Under the pieces are notes generated by a model. It did no database searches. It was not told the DNA's origin and worked only from the letters and a program-made list of their open reading frames with translations. DNA of 64,000 bases, taken from NCBI RefSeq assembly GCF_021365465.1, contig NZ_CP089932.1, positions 4,092,001 through 4,156,000 on the forward strand, read 5' to 3'. This DNA is from Erwinia tracheiphila. Lineage in GTDB: Bacteria > Pseudomonadota > Gammaproteobacteria > Enterobacterales > Enterobacteriaceae. Positions 48,428 to 58,314 of this stretch are shown one piece after another. Every line of letters starts with the position of its first letter. The stretch's first letter is position 1. Both the position numbers and the translations under genes were made by a program.

Positions 48428-49693
48428 GCTAATTAATTTTTTAAACAGTTTATTAAAAATTAGAAAAAATATGTTAGCAATTTCACTAAATTATTTCAAA
48501 CTTAATAAAGTTAAGAAAGCGTCGAAAATAATCAGCAGACACGTTCTTACCCTAAACAGCCACAAACCTGACACGTCTATAACGGCAGCAATGAGTTGAG
48601 CAATGCCATATCGTCACCAAGCATGTATAAATAAGCGTCTTATTAAGATCATGCCGATTTATGGTTAAGCATAAAAGGTTCAACAACACGCCAGTACAAG
48701 ACAACAACGCGTACGAAAAAGTAAGAATCCTGCCCCCCCGGGAATCACAAGATAATATTTAACTAAATTAGGTCAAATAACAGCATCCCTCAGCACACCG
48801 AGTGTCTCTTTAATGAACAATCACGAAAAGTGATTTTTCATTAAAGAGACACTGGTAAGCACATTTACTCGCTGATGCTGATATTGACTCCCGTCTGGAT
48901 TACGTTCCCGGAAGGATCGCCATTATTATCCTCACAGAACTTACGGAAGAAAATAAAGCCTGTTAATTAAAGCGATCATCTCGCCTCCTGTCAGAGCCTG
49001 GTTTTTATTTAATGATGACTTTCCACAATAGTCATAATTGGCGCATAACTATCTACCGATAAGGCTTCGGAAATAAAAATTTCTCAACTACAAAAAAGTA
49101 TTCATTTACTGCTTATGTAATCAGGAGGATACAGAAAGTTGTTTAACCAGAAACATAGCCTGAGTCCCCTATCCATACTAAATACACCTGATAAAACCAG
49201 GATTATTGCTGTGATTTTTTTAAGCCCAATTAAAAGAGTCACTCTTACATGCTGTTTCAAAAATGCGTCAAACAGCTACAGTCGCTGAGGCGTTATATTT
49301 TAACTAAGGCAATAAAAACTCAGTTCTTCAGATAACGGCTTTGATTATGCCAGCAAGGACTGACCAAACGCTTTTAATGTCATCATGGTACGGCAGGTTT
49401 CATTTGAAACCGGAAAAGTTGACAATGTCAGCACAGGATAAGGCGTTACGACAGCAGCGAAATAAAGCCGCATGAGTCCTCACCTTGTATCATAGCGCAA
49501 CCTGACCAGGAAACCACATCCCGCCAGCACCGACCTTGTAAGATGAGAAGTGAAACATTCATGTGTAAGGTTGTGTATTAGCTGTCGGGATCGCCCTCGT
49601 TTGACAGGCTGCCATGCGGAAATTTTTGATGTAATAACAAGATATGACGTCTGAACAGAATACGCTGCAGGAATTGACCTCACTCTGGACAAA
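48428..49693. other. Intergenic, decayed region between mqo and the FAD oxidoreductase
   Basis: 1.27 kb without an intact gene. It contains the 53-base palindrome at 48801 and, next to it, a short minus-strand coding relic (IFFRKFCEDNNGDPSG to a stop at 48865) that I cannot assign. The rest is AT-rich and shows no recognisable gene. Confidence 0.6.
48801..48853. repeat. 53-base near-perfect palindrome (24-bp stem, one mismatch)
   Basis: AGTGTCTCTTTAATGA (48801-48816) pairs fully with TCATTAAAGAGACACT (48838-48853); the inside ATCAC-GAAAA-GTGAT pairs too, with one mismatch in the three bases between. It stands 12 bases after the stop of the coding relic on the minus strand. There is no T-run on either side, so it is not an ordinary terminator. 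Confidence 0.9.
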
Positions 49694-49708
49694 TGATAAT
49701 TGTTATCA
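49694..49708 (+). promoter_or_regulatory. Fur-box-like site before the FAD oxidoreductase gene
   Basis: TGATAATTGTTATCA is a palindrome that matches about 14 of 19 positions of the Fur box when extended (GATAATGATAATCATTATC). It lies 26 bases before the ATG at 49735, where a repressor would block transcription or its start. Confidence 0.5.
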
Positions 49709-49734
49709 ACTGCAATTTTTCAGGATGATGACGA

Positions 49735-50943
49735 ATGAACAAAAAAGTGGTTCCCTCAGCAATGTCATGCTGCATTGTTGGCGGCGGGCCGGCCGGGTTA
49801 ATGCTGGGATATCTGTTTGCACGTAGGGGGATCACAGTCACCGTGCTGGAAAAACACGGCGATTTTTTGCGGGATTTTCGCGGTAATACGATTCATCCCT
49901 CAACGATGGAAATTATCTCGCAGCTGGGTTTTCTCGACGAGCTACTGGCAATCCCTCATCAAAAAGCCGAAAGGCTCTACAGCGAGACGAAGGGTAAAGA
50001 AACCATCCTCGCAGATTTCAGCCACCTGCCAACACGCTGCAAATATATCGCCTTTATGCCCCAGTGGGACTTTCTCCATTTGCTCTACAGCAAAGCATCG
50101 CTTCTGCCCGGATTTTCCCTGATCAAAAAAGCAACCGTAAATGGGCTGATTGAAGAACAGGGTGCCGTCAGGGGCGTCCGTGCGCAGCTCGATGGCAAGG
50201 TTCATGAGTTCCGCTGTGATCTGGTGATCGGTTGTGACGGACGTGATTCCACCGTGCGCGACCTTGCTGGCCTCGACGTATGCCGTTTCGGTGCACCCAG
50301 AGATGTTCTCTGGCTGAAAATCAGCAAACTTCCCGGCGATCCGGTATTAACAATGGGCCACCGCGGTGCTGAGAAGAATTTTATTATGGTTGATCGCGGC
50401 AGCTACTGGCAGTGTGGTTATTCCATTTCTAAAGGTAGTTTTCCGGCACTCAAGGAAAACGGATTAGCTGATTTTTTACAGCAGGTAACCCACGAGTCTC
50501 CTTTTGATATCAGCCGATTGCAGCAGGAGATTACCGACTGGCAGCACGTCAGCCTGTTAAAAATACGCATTGACCGTCTGGATAAATGGGCAAAAAACGG
50601 TTTGCTTTGTATCGGTGATGCAGCACATGCCATGTCCCCTATTGGCGGGGTTGGCGTAAACCTTGCCATCCAGGATGCGGTGGCAACCGCAAACCTGCTT
50701 TCAGCGCCGTTGAAAACAGGCCGACTAACGCTGAAAGACTTGCAGAAAGTACAACGCCGCCGGATTTTTCCCACCTGGGCAACTCAGTCATTACAAATAA
50801 TGATTAGCAAGGCCGGACAAAACAAACGCCGAAAATCGCCGGGCAAAATGGAGCTGTGGCTACGCCAACGAAAATGTCTTGCCCGACTGTCCGGCAGACT
50901 AATTGGTATTGGCTTTTTTCTGGAGCTACCCAACGGCGGCTGA
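49735..50943 (+). CDS. FAD-dependent oxidoreductase (PHBH-fold, UbiH/aromatic hydroxylase-like)
   Basis: 402 residues. N-terminal FAD motif CCIVGGGPAGLMLGYLFARR (about 12-31), DG motif DLVIGCDGRDSTVRDLAGLD (about 162-181), and the GD motif LLCIGDAAHAMSPIGGVGVN (about 292-311). This is the p-hydroxybenzoate hydroxylase fold of flavin monooxygenases and related dehydrogenases; substrate unknown. A basic C-terminal part (QNKRRKSPGKMELWLRQRK) replaces the usual third domain. The gene stands alone; the site before it suggests iron regulation. It is not close enough to UbiH/UbiF to be named so. Confidence 0.88.
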   Translation: MNKKVVPSAMSCCIVGGGPAGLMLGYLFARRGITVTVLEKHGDFLRDFRGNTIHPSTMEIISQLGFLDELLAIPHQKAERLYSETKGKETILADFSHLPTRCKYIAFMPQWDFLHLLYSKASLLPGFSLIKKATVNGLIEEQGAVRGVRAQLDGKVHEFRCDLVIGCDGRDSTVRDLAGLDVCRFGAPRDVLWLKISKLPGDPVLTMGHRGAEKNFIMVDRGSYWQCGYSISKGSFPALKENGLADFLQQVTHESPFDISRLQQEITDWQHVSLLKIRIDRLDKWAKNGLLCIGDAAHAMSPIGGVGVNLAIQDAVATANLLSAPLKTGRLTLKDLQKVQRRRIFPTWATQSLQIMISKAGQNKRRKSPGKMELWLRQRKCLARLSGRLIGIGFFLELPNGG

Positions 50944-50974
50944 CCGTTCAAGCGTTGCGCCCTGCCTGACATAA

Positions 50975-52035
50975 TCAGGCGTCAGGCAGGGTTTTACCCT
51001 CTTCGATAAAGTCCTCATCAATATTGTCACTGTTAGCTTCATTGTCGCGGCCAGAGAGTAAATTCCAGCAGGCAATAAACAGTGCGGCAATCAGCGGACC
51101 AATGACAAATCCATTGATGCCATACCGCCCAACGTCGAGATTAAAATCAGGTAGTCAGGCATTTTTGTATCTTTACCGACCAGAAGCTTATCGACAAGCC
51201 CAATCACCACCACAAAGAACAGCACCAGAAAAATTCCCTGCCAGATCATGCTGGAGAAAAAGAAACAGGCCGCCGCAGGCACCCAAACAAAAGCAGAACC
51301 CACAGCCGGAATCAGCGACAGAAACGCAATTAACGTACCCCACAGCAGATTTCCCTCAATACCGGTAAAGTAAAAGGCCAGCCCGCCGAGTACTCCCTGA
51401 ATCATCGCTACCACTACCGTACCTTTTACCGTGGCACGAGAAACCGCCGCGAATTTCACCAGCAGATGGTGCTTAACATATTCGGTAAGAGGCAGTTAGC
51501 GAAGGATAACATTCACCAGATAAAGAGCCATCTTTAAGCAGGAAAAACCGCAGATAAAGCATAATGCCGAATCCGACCGCAAACCCCAGACTGCTTCTGC
51601 CAATCATAAACACGCTGCCCGCCAGATATTACCCGCCCTGTAGCGCAACCTGAGACAACTTTTGCTGAATGCTGGCTGTCGTATCCAGATGATGTTGAGC
51701 CAGTGAATGTCCCGCCCACTGGGGCACGGCAATTGCGTATTATTATGCTGCAGGTGGTCATAAACAGCGTTAAATTCCACCGCCATTGAAGAAAACACGA
51801 TTGCCAGCGGTGTTATCACAATCAGGCAGATTGCCACCACGGTGACAAAGGCTGCCAGACCATTTTTATCGCTAAAAAGCTTCCTCAGCCTGTTTTTCAT
51901 CGGATGAAAAATCACTGCCAAAATAGCAAACCACAGAACAGAAGAGTAATACGACCCTAAAATATCTAAAAAAGCCACGGTAACAATAAAAAGGATCAGT
52001 ATGAAAAATCCTTTTGACAAGCCTTTGAATCTCAT
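50975..52035 (-). pseudogene. AI-2E-family (YdiK-like) membrane transporter, frameshifted
   Basis: The minus strand starts MRFKGLSKGFFILILFIVTV at 52035 with three to four helices (VLWFAILAVIFHP, VTVVAICLIVITPLAIVFS). It is disrupted near 51720 and 51490, then continues MKFAAVSRATVKGTVVVAMI and IAFLSLIPAVGSAFVWVPAA, LILISTLGGMA. A last shift follows before GINGFVIGPL-like sequence; the true end EANSDNIDEDFIEEGKTLPD lies at 50975. At least three lesions. The AI-2E family transports or senses small molecules; this copy is not functional. Confidence 0.82.
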
Positions 52036-52335
52036 TGTTATATCTCGATAACCCACTCTAGTTAGCTATCGAAGCATAGAACGACTGACCACATTTGCAA
52101 TGTGAGTCTGAGGAGTAAAAGGGCGCAATATAACAAGAGTGAGTGCGCGGCATCATGTGGCCTGTAATAACGCCGCCGATTGCTGGTTCGCAGAGGAAGA
52201 ACAGACAGAAAAACCGTGGGAATGGTCAGGCTTCCCTGCCTGATTCTCTATTTACAAATTTGAAAGGACGCTTCCATTGCGGGTCGTTCTCAGAAAATTA
52301 TCCATTTTTCCCGCAACCGCCATCAGGTCAGGAAC

Positions 52336-53820
52336 CTACGCCTGCGCCAGTTTTACTGGCCACTGGTTAAGCACAATACCTCTTTGCGGAGCGCCTTCAC
52401 CAAAGTCCTGTAGCACCGCTTTTACATCAGGATCGATATATTCCGCATTATCGTAATCCACGATGACCACACTGTTTTCCGGTATCTCAGCCAGTAAGGT
52501 TTTCAGACGTGGATTGTGCAAAAACGTCAGGTTTTGCTGAAAACGCAGAACATAATGATCGTCATAGCGCGTCAGCAATAGCGCATTACGATGGCTCTTA
52601 TAGACGCTGAACAACATCTGCGTAGCCAACCCGATTCCAATACCCACCAGCATGCCAAACATCAGAATGCCGCCAATGGTTGCCAAAAAAGGCACGTATT
52701 GTTGAGCACCTTTACGTGCATGTTCCACAAACAAACCCGGCGTGGCCAGTTTATATCCGGTATGCAACAGCACGGCGGCCAGACTTGCCAGCGGAATAGC
52801 ATTCAGTAACTCACTGAACCAAAGGCCACACACCAGCAGCAATACACCGTGTACTAAAATTGAGATTTTGCTCTGCGCGCCTGCGCTGACGTTAACCGAA
52901 CTGCGAACGATGACCGCAGTAATAGGCAGACCGCCGAGAAAACCACTCAGCAAGTTACCAATCCCCTGAGCACACATCTCTTTGTCCGGGGATGGAAGGG
53001 GATTCTGGGAACGAAGTTTTTTCAGCGCCTCCTGACTCAGTAACGTTTCCAGGCTCGCCACCACGGCAAGGGTTATGGCAACGACATAGACTGCCGGATT
53101 TTGCCACGCCATCCAGTTGGGCTGTTCCATTTCGCCAGTGAGCGCCGCAAGGCTGTCAAAGGGTGGCAGAGAAATACGTGGCAGATTACCCATTATTTCT
53201 GGAAACATTTTGCCGCCAAACACCGTGGACATACAGCCAAACAGTACGGCCATAAGAGGGCCTGGAATCCAGCTCAGGACTTTAATTTTCTTCACGGTCG
53301 GGGTCGACCAGAACCATAGAATAAACAGCCCGGTGACGGAAACCACGATGGCCGGAATCGATATGCTAAACACACCTCCCGTGACCATTTCGCTTAATTC
53401 GCTTTCACCCTTTGCACCTATCGCTACAGGAATTTGCTGTATAATCAGTAAAATACCAATCGCTGCCAACATCCCTTTAATAACCGTTCCCGGTATCAGC
53501 GTGATAAAGCGCCCTGCCCGCAACACGCCAAACAGAAATTGCAGTACACCTGCAATGATCAACGCCAGTAATAAAGCCGAAAACGATCCCAGCGACTCAA
53601 TGGCACCGGTCACGATAGTGACCAGCCCGGCAGCCGGACCGCTAACAGCAAACTTAGACGGGCTGAAGGTGGTCACGATCAGGCCACCGATGACGCCAGT
53701 TAGCAAACCAACAAAAGGGGGAAGGCCGCTGGCCTGTGCAATCCCCAGACAAAGTGGCAATGCAACCAGAAATACCACTAAGCCTGCGGGTATATCCTGA
53801 CGAAGTGTGGATAATTTCAT
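52336..53820 (-). CDS. SulP-family anion transporter with STAS domain
   Basis: 494 residues. SulP signature near the N-terminus (AGLVVFLVALPLCLGIAQAS, residues 12-31), about 10-12 membrane helices, the EALKKLRSQNPLPSPDKEMC loop, and a cytosolic STAS domain after about 400 (ENSVVIVDYDNAEYIDPDVK). The gene overlaps the carbonic anhydrase by 4 bases (53817-53820). Such SulP-carbonic anhydrase pairs are thought to take up and interconvert bicarbonate and CO2. The signature and pairing, not the sequence alone, suggest bicarbonate as substrate. Confidence 0.9.
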   Translation of the reverse strand: MKLSTLRQDIPAGLVVFLVALPLCLGIAQASGLPPFVGLLTGVIGGLIVTTFSPSKFAVSGPAAGLVTIVTGAIESLGSFSALLLALIIAGVLQFLFGVLRAGRFITLIPGTVIKGMLAAIGILLIIQQIPVAIGAKGESELSEMVTGGVFSISIPAIVVSVTGLFILWFWSTPTVKKIKVLSWIPGPLMAVLFGCMSTVFGGKMFPEIMGNLPRISLPPFDSLAALTGEMEQPNWMAWQNPAVYVVAITLAVVASLETLLSQEALKKLRSQNPLPSPDKEMCAQGIGNLLSGFLGGLPITAVIVRSSVNVSAGAQSKISILVHGVLLLVCGLWFSELLNAIPLASLAAVLLHTGYKLATPGLFVEHARKGAQQYVPFLATIGGILMFGMLVGIGIGLATQMLFSVYKSHRNALLLTRYDDHYVLRFQQNLTFLHNPRLKTLLAEIPENSVVIVDYDNAEYIDPDVKAVLQDFGEGAPQRGIVLNQWPVKLAQA

Positions 53821-54443
53821 GGTAAAGGTTCCTGTCCATTTTGCTGAATGAGCTCTTTAAGATGCCCGGTATGAAGGTCATAAACACAGCCGAATACATC
53901 CAGCTGCACGCCATTTCGCCACGCTGCCAGTACCGGATCGGTTCTGATCAAATGCGCAAATTGTGCCAACACATTGGCCTCAACCAACCGGTTGAGGCGT
54001 TGGGTTTCATCTTCATCATTGCTGACATCGGTCAGGCCAGGGGCAATTGCTTCACGTAACTGAGTGATACGCCGGGCCAACGGAGAATCCTCATCGGACA
54101 AGGGAATATCAGGCAAAGAAATCGCCGCCTGAACGCCACCACAACCATAGTGCCCGCAGAGCACAATTCGCGAGACCTTAAGGTACTCAAGAGCGTATTG
54201 CAGTACACTCATAAAGTTATCGTCACCACTGACAACCATATTGGCAATATTACGGTGAACAAACAGTTCACCGGGATGTGCACCCGTCAGCACTTCTGCC
54301 GGAACCCGGCTATCAGAACATCCTATCCACAAAGAATGCGGTTGCTGTGAATGCACGTTTTGCCTGAAATAATGAGGATTACGTTGGCTGCGCTGTAAGG
54401 CCCAACTGCGATTTTTCGCTAACAAAGGTTTAAGTGTCGTCAA
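53817..54443 (-). CDS. Beta-carbonic anhydrase
   Basis: 208 residues. Zinc ligands Cys42, Asp44 in GCSDSRVPAE, His98 and Cys101 in CGHYGCGGVQ, Arg46 also present; the positions equal those of E. coli Can. CO2 hydration to bicarbonate in the cytosol. It is the first gene of an operon with the SulP transporter (4-base overlap). A palindrome lies 25 bases before the start. Can-like by motif; I do not name it because the true can gene sits elsewhere in relatives and this is the transporter-linked type. Confidence 0.93.
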   Translation of the reverse strand: MTTLKPLLAKNRSWALQRSQRNPHYFRQNVHSQQPHSLWIGCSDSRVPAEVLTGAHPGELFVHRNIANMVVSGDDNFMSVLQYALEYLKVSRIVLCGHYGCGGVQAAISLPDIPLSDEDSPLARRITQLREAIAPGLTDVSNDEDETQRLNRLVEANVLAQFAHLIRTDPVLAAWRNGVQLDVFGCVYDLHTGHLKELIQQNGQEPLP

Positions 54444-54467
54444 AATTCAGTCTCTCTTTCGGGACAT

Positions 54468-54482
54468 CAGGTGATTCACCTG
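54468..54482. promoter_or_regulatory. Palindrome CAGGTGATTCACCTG before the carbonic anhydrase
   Basis: A perfect 15-base palindrome (7-base arms CAGGTGA/TCACCTG about a central T) 25 bases before the start codon. It has the size of an operator but the regulator is unknown. Confidence 0.4.
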
Positions 54483-55513
54483 GCACCAGATTCAGTTCAA
54501 ACAGAAGTTAAGGAAAAATGCGTTTCGTAATTAGTATGTACATAACCACAGAAATAAGTTCTGACATTTTGAATTGACTATGAAACATTAAGAATATTCT
54601 TAGTATGCGTATTATTAGATTGTAATTTTTATTAAATTCACTTCCAGTAGGCATGATTTTTTGGCATGTGTCTTCCATACATAAATCTCAAGTATAATTA
54701 CGCAGGATGGGTCTATTCATTTATTTTAATTTTAAAAAACAATGACATATATAACAGTAAATCAAAATATCATGATTTTTCATTTGCATTGACAATTTAT
54801 TTCGCAACAACGTTCTTTGTTGATAAGTGAATGCATAATCTGCAATTAAATTATTCTTCTTCTTTTTATAAATACAATGAAATGAGAATAAAATAAGCGC
54901 ATTATTAATAACCTCATTTATCAATAAATGTCAGAAACATAGTGAAATATTTAAACATCTTTACAATGCAAATTAAATGACCAGTTTTAAATAGCAAAAT
55001 AAATATCCTACTGGTCAGATAAATACCAAGTTTTTCAATTTACCTTTCTGCCAGACTTTTATTTACCAGCAGATTATTCGGGTTTCACAGCATCAGGGTT
55101 AAGAACCAGACCCACTGCGCCAGAATAATGGTGTGTTCTGCTCGCATTGCTGCATTTTATCAGGCGCCTCAGTACATCTTGAGCATGAAACGGGCAGGCC
55201 CCAGGCCCCATCAGTGGGAGCAACACTTCATTGTGTTCTCGCATGCTGTACTAATGATCGTAAAACAACCGCATACCAAGCCTGAAAAGTTTGAATGAAC
55301 AGGACTAAAACTCACCGATAAGACTGCCCACAGGCAGCAGCATTGGTCAGCGGCATCAGGCTCACTAAATCCAGCGGGAGGTACGAAGAAGGAGAAGCGG
55401 AGTCAACACGCATGGCCAGCAGTACATTCGATAAGGAGTAAGCTGGCCAGCGTGAAATGAAGCAGATTAAAGCCCGCTATTTAGTACCTGTTGATATAAA
55501 TACATCATCACAT
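54483..55513. other. AT-rich region between the carbonic anhydrase and the sugar transporter
   Basis: Roughly 1 kb. 54520-55060 is very AT-rich and holds only an AT-rich minus-strand frame at 54721-54924 (67 codons, no recognisable family, rejected as a gene). 55080-55500 has a normal base composition and may be decayed coding DNA, but nothing can be assigned. Confidence 0.5.
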
Positions 55514-57015
55514 TCACGGGCGGAATTTCCCTAACACAGCACGGCCCGATTTATGCTCCGCCCTGGACGCCTTGCCGTGGCCAGTATCCAGCCAGTCCTG
55601 AAGATAGTGCTCAATTTGTTCCAGACTGCGATGACGGGTTTCAGGCACGCACCGGATAACAAAAAACGCCCCAAATAACCCAACGACAGCGAATATCAGG
55701 AAAGTACCGGAGAGACCAATCCAGGCTAAAAGCATGGGAAAAAAAAGCGAAATTATAAAGTTAGCTATCCACATTGCGAAGACAGCGCCCCCCATAAAAA
55801 TACCGCGCAGTCGCGTAGGGAAAATCTCCGACAACAACAACCACGTCACAGGTGAAAGCGCCCCCTGCTGGAAACTAAGAAACATCAGCATGCCCGCAAT
55901 AACCATATAAGCACGCAGTGCGTCGGGCTGACCATTTACCGTTTCAGGAAATATGTAGCTAACGACGCCAATAAATATCAGGCAGGCGGTACAGCCAAAC
56001 TGGCCAATCATGACCATGGTGCGGCGCCCGATTTTTCCCAACATCCAGATCCCAACAAAGGTCATTAAGACGGACACAACACCGTTCGCGATAGTGGCAA
56101 ACAGGGCTGCATTATCGGACATGCCGACAGAGGTCAGGACCGTCGGCGCGTAATACATAATGGTGTTAACGCCGGTTAATTGCTGGATTACAGCGATACC
56201 AATACCGATTAAAAAAAGTTTAAATAACCAGGGTTTCATCAACTCTCTGAGCCGCGGTTTCCCAAGAGTACTCTGTTCGTCGAGCGTTTCGGTAATTTCC
56301 ATCAGTTCCCACTCGACATCCTCTTTGCGACGGGCGCGTTCAAGTACGCTTCGGGCCTGTGCATAAAGACCTTTCATCACATACCAGCGTGGTGTGTCGG
56401 GCATAAACATCATCCCAACCCACAACAACACGGCAGGCAAAGTTGCCACGACCAACATCCAGCGCCAGGTGCTCTCCCCCCCCAAATCTCATGAAATGCC
56501 GCGTTGGAAATATAGGCCAGCAGCTGGCCTGACACGATCATCAGTTCCTGTAATGTAACCAGCTGGCCTCGCTTATTAGCAGGTGCCATTTCCGCAATGT
56601 AGACAGGAACTGTCGCCGCAGCACCGCCTACAGCTACCCCAAGAACCAGGCGGAAAAACACCATCCAGTTCACATCGGGAGCAAGCGATGTCCCCACCGC
56701 GCCGACAGCAAAGATCACCGCGAGCCAAAGAATGATTTTCTTCCTTCCTGCCGCAGCAGCCAGATGACCTGATAATAACGCGCCAAAAGCAGCACCAAAG
56801 AGAAGTGAACTTGTTATCAATCCGGTGGTAAATGGCATGAGATGAAGCTCTTTTCCCATAAAAAGTAATGCGCCAGAAATAACCCCTGTGTCATAACCGA
56901 AAAGCAGGCCACCCAAGGTTACGATCAGCGCAACGACCTTAACAAAAGGCGAAGTCGGGGCGTCACTGTTTGGACCCGATGCCTTGTTAAGCGTGAGATA
57001 TTGTTCTTTAGTCAT
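55514..57015 (-). pseudogene. iolT: iolT-like MFS sugar porter, frameshifted in a run of eight G
   Basis: N-terminal half MTKEQYLTLNKASGPNSDAP (57015), ALIVTLGGLLFGYDTGVISG, RLVLGVAVGGAAATVPVYIA, ANKRGQLVTLQELMIVSGQL; C-terminal half STWRWMLVVATLPAVLLWVG, FLIGIGIAVIQQLTGVNTIM, VPETRHRSLEQIEHYL. These are sugar-porter family motifs (FGYDTGVISG, PETRHRSLE), like IolT/GalP. Between the halves (56476-56483) eight G on the minus strand put the reading out of frame; nine would restore Trp-Gly-Gly-Glu-Ser. Position beside the iol genes argues for inositol uptake. Length variation in the G run could be slippage in the cell or a sequencing error, so the gene may be functional or phase-variable. Confidence 0.88.
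56476..56483. repeat. Poly-C/G tract of eight in the transporter gene
   Basis: Eight C on the plus strand (G on the coding strand) exactly at the frame change between the two halves of the iolT-like gene. Such runs are prone to slippage. Confidence 0.9.
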
Positions 57016-57187
57016 AATAAGACTCCAGTCACCTGCTGTAATAGGAATAAATTCATATGGGGGCCAGGTGCAAAAGGTCTTTGCCGCATAACCCTGTAAA
57101 CTCACAGGATCAATTTAAACTAAATGTTTCATATAAGTTAACTATGAAAAATTAATTTTGCGTATTGGATCATGTTTTGTTTCCGCT

Positions 57188-57225
57188 TTGTGCGCCGAAA
57201 AGATAATTATCTTTTCGGCGCACAA
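57188..57225. promoter_or_regulatory. Perfect 38-base palindrome upstream of the transporter gene
   Basis: TTGTGCGCCGAAAAGATAA (57188-57206) followed without spacer by its exact reverse complement to 57225. It lies 173 bases before the iolT-like start and has no T-run, so it is not a terminator; it may be an operator or a cruciform-forming site. Confidence 0.85.
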
Positions 57226-57292
57226 GAAAATGAAATTTAACTCATAAAAACAATGAATTAATTTTAATTCTTAAAAAAATAAAATAAGAGTG

Positions 57293-57328
57293 AATGACAT
57301 CATTTCTTCTCTCAGAAATGATGTCATT
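57293..57328. promoter_or_regulatory. 15-bp inverted repeat, possible operator between iolE and the iolT-like gene
   Basis: AATGACATCATTTCT (57293-57307), six bases TCTCTC, then AGAAATGATGTCATT (57314-57328). GAAATGATGTCATTTC inside is itself nearly palindromic. The position fits an iol repressor (IolR-like, RpiR family in Salmonella), but the site is inferred. Confidence 0.6.
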
Positions 57329-57377
57329 TCACAAAATTCATAAAAAAAATATTTATTTCATAAATAATAACTTACGG

Positions 57378-57401
57378 AAAGGCCGCCAGAAAGCGGCCTT
57401 T
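57378..57401 (-). terminator. Terminator of the iolD-G-I-E operon
   Basis: AAAGGCCGC (57378-57386), loop CAGAAA, GCGGCCTTT (57393-57401), a perfect 9-bp stem 13 bases after the iolE stop. The T-run is short, as A/T-rich sequence follows on the minus strand. Confidence 0.75.
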
Positions 57402-57414
57402 AATAAGGCCCAAA

Positions 57415-58314
57415 CTAAATACCAGCAGTCTCGCGAATATATTTTCGTGCTTTAACCGCATATTCAAATGGATTAGCCATAGCCGGATCCTGCTCGGCCT
57501 CAACCACCATCCAGCCCTTATAACCCTTATCATTTAACATGCTGAAAACTGCCGTGAAATCTATCGCACCATCACCGGGGACGGTAAATGTGCCTCGTTT
57601 AACCCCCTCTAAAAAAGAAAGATTTTCACAGCGAACCTGCTCAATGACAGATGGGCGGACATCTTTCAAATGCACATGCTTTATCCTTGAAAAATGTTTT
57701 TCCAGAATCGCTAACATGGTATTTTCGCTCCCTTCCGAATACCAGGCATGACCGGTGTCGTAAAGCAAAAAAACGTGTTCATCCACCAGCGACATGAATT
57801 TATCAATCTCCGCTGCGGTTTGAATGCCTGTTCCCATATGATGGTGCAAACACACCTGCATGCCTTTTTCTGCAGCAAGACGCCCCAGCGTGTTATAGCC
57901 TTCTGCAACGCGTTGCCATTCATCTTCTGTGAAACAAGGCTTTTTGTTCCCGATGACCGGTAAGCCAGTCCCCTGAATGCTGCCGCTTTGTTCTGAACAA
58001 CCAATCACCTTTGCCCCCATGATGTGCAGAAAATTCAGATGGTTAACGAACTCATCAACAGTTTTTTCTTTTTGTCCGTTCGCAAAAAAAGTGCTGAACC
58101 AGGCATTACATATCTCAAGACCGCGTAGCGCCAGCATCGGCTTCAGCACCGCCGGATCGCGCGGGTATTTACTCCCCACTTCACTACCGCTAAACCCTGC
58201 CAGCGCCATTTCACTGACAATTTGTTGGAAGGTATTTTCACTTCCCAGTTCAGGCATATCATCGTTTGTCCAGCCGATCGGCGCGATAGCCAGTTTGACA
58301 TGTTCATGGTTCAT
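57415..58314 (-). CDS. iolE: Inosose dehydratase IolE
   Basis: 299 residues, usual size. It dehydrates 2-keto-myo-inositol (scyllo-inosose) to the trihydroxycyclohexane-dione that IolD hydrolyses. TIM-barrel of the AP-endonuclease-2 family with motifs [17 protein letters not shown] (N-terminus), [20 protein letters not shown] (metal ligands, about 150-170) and [26 protein letters not shown]. Its start overlaps the stop of the gene before it (TAATG), so the two are coupled. Last gene of the operon. Confidence 0.95.
   Translation of the reverse strand: MNHEHVKLAIAPIGWTNDDMPELGSENTFQQIVSEMALAGFSGSEVGSKYPRDPAVLKPMLALRGLEICNAWFSTFFANGQKEKTVDEFVNHLNFLHIMGAKVIGCSEQSGSIQGTGLPVIGNKKPCFTEDEWQRVAEGYNTLGRLAAEKGMQVCLHHHMGTGIQTAAEIDKFMSLVDEHVFLLYDTGHAWYSEGSENTMLAILEKHFSRIKHVHLKDVRPSVIEQVRCENLSFLEGVKRGTFTVPGDGAIDFTAVFSMLNDKGYKGWMVVEAEQDPAMANPFEYAVKARKYIRETAGI

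Noticed and set aside
53117..53800. 227-codon frame on the plus strand
   Set aside because: Antisense to the SulP gene; composition is that of a shadow frame.
54721..54924. 67-codon AT-rich frame
   Set aside because: Low-complexity lysine/asparagine-rich product, no ribosome-binding site or homology that I recognise.
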